A stretch of 64,000 nucleotides of DNA from Phaseolus vulgaris (Eukaryota > Streptophyta > Magnoliopsida > Fabales > Fabaceae). The notes beneath the pieces are model-generated. The model had not been told where the DNA came from and searched no databases. It saw only the letters and a list, made by a program, of their open reading frames with translations. This document shows positions 10,918-21,779 of the stretch, piece by piece. Each line of letters starts with the position of its first letter. Position 1 is the stretch's first letter. The stretch lies in contig NC_023750.2 of NCBI RefSeq assembly GCF_000499845.2, forward strand, positions 3,115,913 to 3,179,912, read 5' to 3'. The position numbers were made by a program, and so were the translations under genes.

Positions 10918-13900
10918 CTTAAATGTTCTCTAAAGATATACATAAAAATATTTTTTTTTAGGTTTATAGTTTTAGTTTTTTTTTTCATCATCTTTCCTTT
11001 CTTTTTTTCTCAATTTTATTTTTGACTCTTCCTTTATCCTCTTATTTTTGTTTTCTATTCTTAATCAATGAATAACTAAATCTCGAGAATCAATTTACAA
11101 AATCAAGATCAAACAAGTCAAATTAAGTTTTGCCCCATCGCTTAACGTTTCAAGTTTGTTATTCTTTTCTCTAATTTTGATTTTGTACACTTTATCATTA
11201 TAATTTGTGTTTTTATTTAAAAATTAAATTAAGAATGGATTAAATCTTGATTTTATTATTAGAGTTAATTATTCAAACTTTGATTTAAATATTTAGAGAA
11301 GTTTTGTATGAGAAATTATTTGGTTCTTAAATATGTCAATTAACCTTTTCATGTTCTCTTGATTTTTGTTTTTAATTTCAATTTTTGCTTTAAGTTTTTC
11401 AATCCCTAGTTTTAATTTTTACAGATAAATACTAAAAATGGAATACAATATACGTGTCTTCTAAGAATTAACTTAGACTGTACTCTATATTGAATTTTTT
11501 TTAAAAACTTATAATTAATCTTTAATTTTAAAAACAATATTAAAAATCAACTACCTCGAATAAATATTGGTTTATGAGAAATTTGAATGAAAAATAATTC
11601 AACAAAACAATTATTGGACGAAGCTAATCAAGATGCAATTATAAAGAAGTTATCGATTAAAGAAAATAGTAATACAAGTTAGTAACATTTAAGTAAGTTT
11701 AATACAATCAAATTGTAAGTTTATTATTTTTAAAATATTAACTATCTTGTATTGAAAAATATATGCTATGTTTAAAAAATCATTAAATAACAATTAATTT
11801 AAAGACAAAATAATTAATCATTATATTGAATAAGTTAGATACTATTCTATAAATTAAAAAATTATTGATATCTAATATAGTTTCTATTATTAATACAAAT
11901 TTAGAAATTAATTTCTAAATTAGTATCTAACATTAGCTACCAATATTTTAGTTTCTAATTACTCTTTTTTTATAAAAAAACTATCATGTTAGGCATTATT
12001 ATGAATCTTGACATCTCAGTTAGACATCATACATTATTATTAAAAAAATAAAAAAAATAAAGAAAATACAAGCAAATATGAAGGAATAAAGAATTTTAAG
12101 AATAAATTGGATGAAAACCTATTATACCAATGAAATTTGTCTCCTAAATAAAACATAAATTAACAAGTTTGTCAGCACAAATATTGTATTCACAAAACAC
12201 GTCAGAAATTATAAATCTTCAATAAAAACAATATTTATTCTAAAGAGTCCAATAAACATTAATTTTAGTAATAAATGCAATAAACTAAGGTAGAGTCATG
12301 ATCTATCTAATTAGTGTCTAATCCTATTAAAAAAAAATCATATTTTACTTGTATGGGTTGTACATAACTTCATATCTATCTAATTCCAAGAAGGTCTATT
12401 TTCGTCATATTTTTTCTCCTTTAATTCATACTCTTCTAATCCCTTTTAAATATCAGTTTCTTTTTAAAAAAAAACGTTCCTTTTTTTCTTTTTTTAATTT
12501 TAAGATATACATTTTCCAATTATACCCTAAGTCTAATTAATATGAAAAACAAAATTTCTTCATAATAAATACAACAACAACGCATATGGAAATAATATAA
12601 TAGATAACTTATCTAAAATTATATTAAAAATAGAAAATTTAAATAATTTCTTTAGTTTAAATGAAAAAAAACGATATTAAGTTCAACAACACTAATTAAA
12701 ATACCCACAGTTAGGAAATATGTTTAGTTATTTATATATATCCAAAAATAACTAAACATATTTCCTAACTGTGTCGAGAATATTTTGAAACTTCTGATTC
12801 GAAATTTAATTAGATGAGTTATTTTCAATTTGATCAAAATGGCCAACAAAAAATTAACCAAAATAAAAAGTTGTTGTATATTTTGTTATATTTTAAAAGA
12901 TTAATTTTTTATTCTATTAATTATTTTTTGAAATCATTTAAATTAAAATTATAAATCCACCACTCTTTAAACATCTCCAAAATCTGATTGGCAAATCAGT
13001 TTTTAAGGTAGTTTAATATATTAGAACGTTTTGATAATTTTTTTAAATTTGTTTTAATTTTTTTGTCCATTTATCTTAATTACGGCTCATTAACGTGTTT
13101 AAATTGCATTAATTCAGTTGTTCCATAGTTATTAATTTCATTATATTGAGAATTTTTTCAACACACCAAAAACAAATATCTTCGCATAGGCCTCAGACAC
13201 TTCTCTTAAATGGCGTATTCATGTCGGACACACGTATCAGTACTCGTAGAACACTTATCGGTGAAGTATTTAATTCAAAAAAATATTTGTTGGATTTTAA
13301 AAATTCTAACACCTGCTCCCATAACAATCTGAAACATATTTTTGCACATAAATATTTATTTTCAATTTATATAATTCAAAATTATATAATATATAGATTT
13401 GTATCCCGTGTCCTACATTTTAGAGAGTATAAATATCTTCGTATCTGTATCTATGCTACATAAGATGTAACTGAACGTCTCATTTTATGTCTCATTTTAT
13501 TTTATGTAGTCATTTTTTTAAATGAAGGATATAAAGACATATCCAATAGACATTTTTTATAAGAATTTCTTGAACTATTTTTTATTGTCTGGTATTACTT
13601 TTTTTATAGTTTCTATAATGTTATATTATTTTTATTTTTATAAAACACATACTAAGTTTTGTTTTAATGATAAAAAAAATTGAAAAAAAACTAAATAAAC
13701 TTATTTTTTAATTAGATATTCATGTTTTTATTATGAAGGATTTAAGTTGAAGAGAGTTGATATGTTATTTAATATATTTTCAAAGGTAAATCTATTCAAT
13801 GGGTTGTTAAAGTCAAGAAAATTATTAAGACACCATCACTATAAAGATGCTTTAAAATTTAAGATTAATTTTACAAGTAAAACTCCAAATATTCCATTTT

Positions 13901-14024
13901 GAAATGTTTCTCTAATTAAACATGTTTAAACCCCTTCTTTTGTGGATCAAACAAATTTACTATATTCTTAACTATGAAGAAAAAAACAAATCTTGCTAAA
14001 AAAATTAGACATCAAGCATTATCC
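10918..14024. other. AT-rich intergenic DNA
   Basis: No supportable gene. It contains a degraded copy of the AT-rich fold-back repeat (about 11770-11960) and a perfect hairpin at 12706-12773. There is also a short GC-richer stretch near 13180-13265 that I do not recognise. The open frames here (for example 13146-13463) are AT-rich and lack family resemblance. Confidence 0.5.
12706..12773. repeat. Perfect 28-bp inverted repeat, 12-nt loop
   Basis: The left arm 12706-12733 begins CACAGTTAGGAAATATG. The right arm 12746-12773 is its exact reverse complement and ends CATATTTCCTAACTGTG. The loop is 12734-12745. All 28 pairs match. It is probably a very short fold-back element; a small-RNA precursor is possible. 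Confidence 0.95.
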
Positions 14025-16966
14025 TTAAATAGGCATTTTCTTCAAAAGCTGCCCTTGGATGAAGCTGCAAATGAAAAAAATTATAATGATATAAGTATTG
14101 ATACAGATGTTATAAGTCAAATATAAATTGTAAATACTAAGAGACAAAATTGAGGCACCTTTTAATGTAATAGTAAGTGAAGTCAGCCAAGATGAAGGAT
14201 TGAACCATCTCTGCAACAAAAGCTGCCAAAAACCAGAAATAGCCACTCCCAGCCAAAAATAGAAATGCCCCTTTAGTCTCATAAATCTACAAAATATTTG
14301 AAACATTATACATTATTTAATGGGTTAATAAAGGACACAATGGTTGCAAACAAAAACTTAGAAAGTTGACAAAAAATTACAACCATAAATGATAATTTCT
14401 ATGTAGTAAAATATGAGATAGATGTTGGATTTTAGTTTGCATAAGATATGAAACCACGTATAGATACACTATCATGACCAACAATATTTTAAAACTACAA
14501 GATATTTATAAAGTGTACTTTAAGCCTAACTCAACCCCATAAAACCGGCTCTGATACCATATTAAGATTAATAAGTGGACTTTAAGCCTAACTTAATCTC
14601 ATAAATGATAACAGCTCGTGCGTGGGATAACATAGTATGAGTGGTGGCCTAATAAACCCAACAAATACTCGCTACGATATGATCGAAATGACTCTGATAC
14701 TATATTAAGAATTACAAAGTGGACTTTAAGCCTAACTCAACTCCATAAAACCGACTCGATGAGGTGAGGTTTGCATCCACTTATATACTATGAAAGATTC
14801 TAATCTCTAGTCGATGTGAGATCTCCGACATCTAAGATAAAAATATGATGCTGCAATCTTGTTTCCAAATGTCATATGTACAGAAATATAAGGCAAATTA
14901 TTACAAATACAAATAGTATGAAATTATTCGTGCATATGAATGTTATGTTTTTACTCAAAAAAATCAAGGTCTTCTTTTATATTGTATTCTAGTTAGAGTT
15001 TGTTGAGCTTATCAAATTTTTCGTTATTGGATCGATCGAATCACCCATTATATAGTAACACGTATGAGTTGACAACCTTAACATAAGGAGTGTGTGTTTA
15101 AGAACCCATATTAACTAGAAATAAGAATATTTCATAGTATATAAATAGATGCAAACCTCATACTGATTTTATAAGGTTGAGTTAAACTTAAATTTCTCTT
15201 CTTCTTAGTATTCTTCTTAATCTTAATATTCTTCTTAATATATTGTGTGTTTCTAATTAAAGTTAGCTTATTAAATATCTAGAAAAGCAAACCAAGAAAA
15301 AAGTTATCTCACCTGAATTATCCAATGAAGTAGTGCCATGAATCTTGATACACCAAGAGCAAATACATAAAATCCTGTAAATGTTTCAATCATCTAGAAA
15401 CAAAAGTGAGTTAAAACATGTGCTCTAAAACTAACAACAAATAAAGAAATAAAAAAGTAACAAAAAAACTAGAACCAAGTCTAGAGAAGCAACCTTTGCA
15501 TTCTGCATAAAACGAAGCTGGGGGAGAACAGAAACAGCTTCTAAATAAAAACTGAATGCCATAACAATTCCAGCTATTCTCCCTTGAGCTAATAAAGGGT
15601 GGATTAGTATTGCAAGGATTGCAGAAGGCACCACCTACCACACACAATTAGTAGATGTTATTGCTACATTTGTTTTGGTTTATATGCATAAAAATCATTG
15701 TGCCAACATAGACTGAGTACATCAGAACAAAATCAACACAAAATGCTAAAGAAGTGATCATGATCATTACCCTTTTGCCTTGTTTGGAGAGAAAACAGGA
15801 AACACAAGATATAATGACCAAATATTTCACAAACACACACACACACCAAATATATACATATATATTTACTGAAAGAGAAAAAGGAAGGCTTCAAATCATG
15901 CTCTAAGTCAATGCAACAGGGTGAGCAGTTAAGTTTATTTACCACAAGGTATAGTTTCATATTGTCTAGCTCCTTGATATAGGATGACTTCAACTTGAAT
16001 CTTATCATCCATATGATCACTAATGTTGCAGAAAGAGATATCAAATCTATAACAGAGTAGATGTTATCTACAGTAAATTTGCTACTTAATAGTCTTGCTG
16101 CTAGGAATAGTGCTGTGAGCTCTTGGGTGATGAGTGATAAACCTGAAAATTGAATTAGAAACAGAACTTGCTTCAGTAGAATCATATCAATACACCAAAA
16201 AGAAGAAAGTATTTGATTGGTTCTTTTTCCTTCAAGAAAAGATTGTGCTTGTTGTATAGATATGATAAGAGGAAAACAAGGAATAAGCTATGCATATGAT
16301 AAATAATGTTACAGAAACAAAGAGATAATTAAATAAAAATGAAATTTCCAAGAGATATGATTAATTATAATTTTTTATATCTTCCACCAATTCTTCTTAC
16401 ATAGATTACAAACACATTCACAAAACAAATCCTGCAAACTGATAAAGTAAACATAACAAACCCCAGCCAGCCCCTTTTCTAATTTTCAATTCAAAAATGT
16501 AAATTTTTCATTCTGAATTAACACAGGAGTACCCTTAAAGTTCATTTTGAATTAGGAAATCTAAAATTTAAAATCTTTGTTTGGAACTAATCTTTCTGAA
16601 ATGAAAAGAAGCAGAGAGAAGATACAAGAACAAAAGACCAAATGAAAGTGTACAATTTATTGCTAACAATCAACAATGAAAATTAAACAAGACAACAATT
16701 TTGTAAATGTACTCATCAATGATGAAAAGGAAACTACCAGAGCAGGTCTTGAGGGCGAAAAGCTTGTAAGTGAGGGCTATTATCCCCACAGAGTTGATTA
16801 TTTCAGAGGCTAAGAAGAAATAAAAGCGTCTTCTAATGGTGGATTTGAAGAGCACCAAAGCAATTGCAGCAAGCAATAGCCCCAAAAAGATCTTCACTTT
16901 CATTGGCAGCTTCCTCAACCTTTCAAGCAAAACATTGCTTGCAGAATTGCTACTCTTTGCTCCCAT
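14025..16966 (-). CDS. ERD2-like (KDEL-receptor family) membrane protein, copy 1
   Basis: This is a multi-pass membrane protein of the ER lumen protein-retaining receptor family, in the plant ERD2-like branch with an extra N-terminal segment. Six exons: 16966-16738, 16142-15943, 15634-15494, 15393-15313, 14286-14159 and 14064-14025, all with GT-AG ends, total 272 aa. Family text includes LSLITQELTALFLAARLL (canonical ISLKTQELYAL), SSYIKELDNMKLYLVV, AFSFYLEAVSVLPQLRFMQNAK, GFYVFALGVSRFMALLHWIIQ and SGYFWFLAAFVAEMVQSFILADF. The C-terminus is GQLLKKMPI. The ATG at 16966 gives MGAKSSN; an upstream in-frame ATG at 16987 is less likely because copy 2 starts at the equivalent MGTKRGS. The family is sure. 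Whether this branch binds K/HDEL signals is not known to me. Confidence 0.9.
14508..14860 (-). mobile_element. Tandem/nested TRIM-like retroelement fragments in intron 4
   Basis: Read on the minus strand, an LTR-like piece starts near 14850 (CTCACATCGACTAGAGATT) and runs to GTTGAGTTAGGCTTAAAGTC near 14715. A tRNA-iMet-type primer site follows (GTATCAGAGTC, 14700-14690), then a short internal domain with CATATCGTAGCGAGT. A second LTR end and a second, perfect primer site come next (TGGTATCAGAGC, 14559-14548). No coding capacity is visible. It lies inside intron 4 (15312-14287) of the ERD2-like copy 1. Confidence 0.65.
15000..15205 (+). mobile_element. Degraded TRIM-like LTR fragment
   Basis: A plus-strand relative of the fragment at 14508-14860 is recognisable by ACTAGAAATAAGAATATTTC, ATATAAATAGATGCAAACCT and TTTATAAGGTTGAGTTAAAC. 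It is also in intron 4 of the ERD2-like copy 1, in the opposite orientation to its neighbour. Confidence 0.5.
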
Positions 16967-17066
16967 CTGGGTATAGCAAAAATTCACAAATCAAAATGTG
17001 GGTTTGGTCTAAAATTTTGTTTTGTGGACAAAAATTTGTTAGAAAGGTTTAGATCATAGAGGGATT

Positions 17067-19940
17067 TCAGTAGATAGAAGAGATGTTTTGGACACACCAA
17101 CCCAGAGAGCATGCAATGGATGGTGTGGTAATGTGACAAAAAAGTTGTTTCCTTGAATTATAGGATAAAGAAGCTGAGGAAGTTAAGGAAAGTTCCAAAG
17201 AGTCAAAAGGGTATGATCCCAACATTGGTGCTGTTTTGGAAGAAAATATATCATTTTCCACTTTTAGAACAAAGGAAAAGATTCTCAATCAAATGTTTGA
17301 AAGTTGAATCAAATGACTTTTTTCATAAAGTCTATTCATTTTAATGTGGTACCTCAAATGTTTTAATTTCACTATAGAAAATTATTTGAACTTTGTTTCT
17401 GATATGAGTATTTAATTTTATATAATAGATGGAATGAGTCAAAACAGCTATTTAAGAATAAATTAAATTATAAAAACATCTCATTCTTTCAATTTTGTTA
17501 TTGGGCTTTAACTTCTACTTTATAATTTCACTTTTCTTATATCTTTCTTACTTTTTTTAATATGATGTATTAATTCTTAAAATTGATAAAAGATAGATTT
17601 AACAAAAAAGTATATGTTATTAATTGAATTTATTTATAATACACTAATAAAAATTTTAGGAATTATTAGAAGGGTCGATGTAAGTTTATATATTTTATAT
17701 TTTTATATAGGTTGAATTAAAAATGAGTTAAGATAACCTGATTTATTTTATGACGAGTCAATAATTTTGTAACTCGATTAGAAAAATTATATATTAATCT
17801 GATTGACTCACTTAAATTTACTTTATTTTCTTAATTGATTTTATATAGTTATTACACTATAATTAAAATAGATTAACTCGAAGTATTTATTTATTTGTTA
17901 CATATTAAATCCATTTATTTATTTGTTATATATTAAATTTATTTATTTAATATATCGTTTAAAGCTAATATATTAAATAAGTTTTGACTGATATGTCGTG
18001 TTCACTTAATGGAAAATGTATAATTTATTTGCGTGTTATATATTAGAGATATTTGCAGGATATTTTAAGATGTGCATTGACTCATTCAATGTTAATGATA
18101 TTTATTGTATTCGTTACGTCATATGTTATTTAACTTGGACGGTCATTCCTTGAGATTGGTTCGTCTGGTACATTTGTATATACAATGTGACATCAATTTT
18201 CTAGTCAGAAACAGGGGCACACCATACATATGGTTATATCAACCTCCACTAAAACAATCATAGGATCATCGGTAAATAAATGTTTCTTCTTCTATACAAA
18301 AATTTATCACAAAGAAGATGCTCCTAATATCTATAACATGCAATATTTTTTGCATTCAAACAATGACACAATCCTTACTTCATAACCATTACCTTCAACA
18401 TTACGTTGTATAAACTGTACAAATTATTTCACTCCTCTCTCATAATCATCACTTATATGTGTAGAAGTAATCCAACTTCAATCCATAGTCATGTTTTCTT
18501 AGTGCATTTTATCATCATACATGTAAATATCACTTTTTTGTAATCAAATGTGTCATCATATTCTATTCAAGAAGATTCATTTGCTGATTAAAAAAAAAAA
18601 TTCAAGAAGATTCATTTTTTTTATAGTTGATTAGTGCATAAATTTTAATCAAAATTTCTTATGTAACAATTTTGGAAACATTTTGCATTAGTCTTTAGGT
18701 GTCACAAAATGAAAGCAATGATATCAAATCCACCATAATTAAATATGTACATAAATATCAACACAAAATACGGTCAACTGAAACTTAATGAAATAAGTGA
18801 AATGTATATTAAAATACACATACTAATGAACTATTAAGATTTTTTTTTTCAAAATTTTAGGTTGACATTTGAAGATTTAATACAATGAATATGAATACCA
18901 CATTTTCTTGTTTTATATAATGCAAATAATAAGAAAATTTCAAATTGAATGTGTAGTACACAAATCCTTGTATTGAATCTGAAAGGAGAGAGTAAATGTT
19001 CACTCAATACATCAAATTTATCAAAATTTTGATAACATAATACTTCAAATATGGATTTCCTAAGCATTAACAATACAATACAATATTTTGGGGGTTGGAT
19101 ATCCGAATCCAACACCACGATGTTTAATAGAAATAATTGTCAATTTAAATAATATCACACTCCATAATTATAAATGTTAGAGTTTACATTCTAACAATCT
19201 TCTAAAACACATAATTAACTTATAATTATATTTATAACAAGTCATATTACATAATTTTTTAATGGCATAATTAACAAGTCATATTCAAGGATTCTACATA
19301 TTTAGCACTAACTTAACTATTAAAAAAACTTAAAATATATGATATTTCTAAATTTAAGTTCTTTATATGTTATATTTGATCAAACATTATTCTTAAATGT
19401 ATTACTACTAACAAATTAAATCTTAACTCTATTACACCTAAATTATTTCATAAGTGAATGTTTCATGCAATGATATAATATATATTTAGAAATAAAAACA
19501 TTAGTATATTTGAATAGATTAAGTAAGTTTGTGATGGAGAATATTTTCAAGTGTATCATGATTATGTATGTTTAGATAAATTAGATTTCTTATTTTTGTC
19601 TTTTATACGGGTAAAATATATTCTTTACTCTATTGTTTGCGTTGTTTTGAACTAACACTCTTACACATAAAAGTGTGAGTTATTAACATTGAGACTTTAT
19701 GTGAACAAATTGAATTGATTCACAACAATAAAAAAAAATTGACCTAATTTTATTTCAAATATTATTGAAGCTTATTTAGATTAACATTAAGTAAATATCT
19801 AAGCAATTGTGAATAAAAATCATTATAACTTATTAAAAACATGTTAATATAATCAATTAAATTCAATCATTAGTATTTGAAGGATGTTTTGTTATGAAAA
19901 TCATATATTTTGTGTATATACAAATTAAGAAAAAAAACAC
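17067..19940. other. Intergenic DNA upstream of ERD2-like copy 1
   Basis: No supportable gene. The first few hundred bases are the likely promoter and 5' UTR of copy 1. The rest is AT-rich. An 89-aa minus-strand frame at 18849-19118 has no recognisable motif and biased composition, so I do not call it. Confidence 0.45.
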
Positions 19941-19943
19941 ATT

Positions 19944-20423
19944 TTATATATCCATAAAAAAATCTGACAATGACTTAATATCTTCTAACATCAATGACTT
20001 CATATCTGGAATATCTCCCGGAATTATTAAGTCAACTATACTTTCAATTGAATCATGCAACTCAAAATATTTATTGTTGCTTCCATCACCAGAGGATTGT
20101 GAAGAGGTTGTTGCTCCTGTGTCAAAAAATTCTGAAAATATTTCATCAGCAAAAACTGATGAATTGATGTTCAGAATGTCTCCTGGAATGTCTCCAGGAA
20201 TGACAAAATTCGAAAGACTCTGAGTTGAATCATGAGAATCATCGTTCTTGTTGCAACTTTCATAGGAATCTTTCTTTTCTCCTTCCTTGCAGATTTCAAA
20301 GACATCGTAATCTTTAGAATGAAGAACTAAACATCGTCTAGGAATCCTTTTAATATTGCTCCTAGGCTTCTTCTTTATTTTAAATCCTAAATGACACACT
20401 TTGCTATAACTTCTCAATTCCAT
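19944..20423 (-). CDS. Unrecognised 159-aa acidic protein with an internal duplication
   Basis: This is a single-exon frame with an ATG at 20423. I do not recognise the family. The first 30 residues carry a basic, NLS-like stretch (KIKKKPRSNIKRIPRR, 15-30). The remainder is strongly acidic. Two related segments, residues 65-101 and 124-158, share the pattern DS-x-(Q/E)-S-(L/I)...(V/I)IPGDIP...S-x-x-(F/D)-FF-x-D, which indicates an internal duplication. A TATA-like run lies at 20495-20500 on the minus strand, about 75 bp upstream of the ATG. It has no membrane segment or signal peptide. The basic-then-acidic layout would fit a nuclear regulator, but that is speculation. It lies between the two ERD2-like genes on the same strand. 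Its composition is far less random than neighbouring frames. Confidence 0.5.
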   Translation of the reverse strand: MELRSYSKVCHLGFKIKKKPRSNIKRIPRRCLVLHSKDYDVFEICKEGEKKDSYESCNKNDDSHDSTQSLSNFVIPGDIPGDILNINSSVFADEIFSEFFDTGATTSSQSSGDGSNNKYFELHDSIESIVDLIIPGDIPDMKSLMLEDIKSLSDFFMDI

Positions 20424-20604
20424 TGATAAGTATATTGTTTGCTTTTAACCCTCTATGAAGGATTAAACTTGATTAGAAAATAACAAGTTCAGAATATATA
20501 ATGAGGTTTTTTATCTTTATAAATTATTGTTAGTTTTCAAATTTAATTGTTAAGAAATCTAATCTTATGCAGAAATAATTTGTTTCGAACCGATTTCCGT
20601 TATA

Positions 20605-20629
20605 ATATATATATATATATATATATATA
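20605..20629. repeat. (TA)n microsatellite
   Basis: TA dinucleotide run about 180 bp upstream of the 159-aa frame's ATG. Confidence 0.85.
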
Positions 20630-20639
20630 ATGGATTTTT

Positions 20640-21779
20640 TTTGTTAAATTTTGCAGATTATACTGGATAAATTTATACAAAAATAATTTAAATGAATTAT
20701 TTAATTTTTAAACATGTTATTTGATAGTTAAATATTCTTTAATCCAATTTAATATGAAAAGATTTTATTTGAACAAAACTCATTTTATTTTCTTTTCTTT
20801 TTAAAAGTACTTATAAATAAAAATTATATATAGCAAAGATGATAAAAGTAATTAAAAAATAAAATAGTACTAGAAAATCATTAAATAACAATCAAATTTA
20901 AAGACAAAAAATAATTAGTTATTATCTTAACTAAATTAGATATATTTTAAAAAATAAAAAGTTATTGATGTTTAAAGTAATTTATTATTAATAAAAATTT
21001 ATAAAATAGTTTTTAAATTGATAAAAATATTATATTATTAATATTTAAGAAATTCATAACAGTCATGCTACTAAACTTTTGGTAAATTTGATGCATAGAG
21101 TGAATATTAGTTTTTTTTCTTCGAGATTCAATAGAGTGATTTGTGTACTACATATCCAATTTAAAATCTTATTATTTGCTTTATATAAAACAAGAAATGT
21201 GATATTAATATTCATTGTATTAAATCTTTAATTGTCTAGTCAAATTTTTCGAAAAAATTAATAAATTGGGAGACCAAAACTAGAATTATCATAAATATGA
21301 GAAACTAAAAATATAATTAAACATAAAATCAAATTAGATGCTATGTTGTATCATTGTCAATGAATTACTCAACTACTCCTAAATTCCTAAATTAGGTGCA
21401 AAAACTTGTGCAAAGCAATAGATTAAAACTATGGTGACATTAGTGTGTGACTTAGATTAAAAGAATCTCCTAATAGAAAAAAAAAATCTTTGTATGAAAC
21501 TATATATAAAATAAATGTGGATAAAAGAAAAGAAGGAAGAAGAGCCAAAACTAGTGTGCCTTTGAAATCTTATCATACCTAAGTTTGGTTGAAAAAATAA
21601 CATTAAACTACAAAAAAAAACTCAAAAGTTAGGTTAAGAGCACAAGGATGATGTCAATTGCAATCTACAAGAAATGATTCCAACTAAAAAAAAGTTACAT
21701 AAATAAAAAAAAAACTCATTCAAATCATTGTACATAATCCATCATTTTCTTTCTTTTGATAGAACAAGTACCATGATCC
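20640..21779. other. AT-rich intergenic DNA downstream of ERD2-like copy 2
   Basis: No gene seen. It includes a degraded copy of the AT-rich fold-back repeat at about 20868-21060. The last part probably holds the 3' UTR of the ERD2-like copy 2. Confidence 0.45.

Noticed and set aside
18849..19118. 89-aa minus-strand frame
   Set aside because: AT-rich composition, no motif, no recognisable homologue. A random frame of this length is plausible in such DNA.
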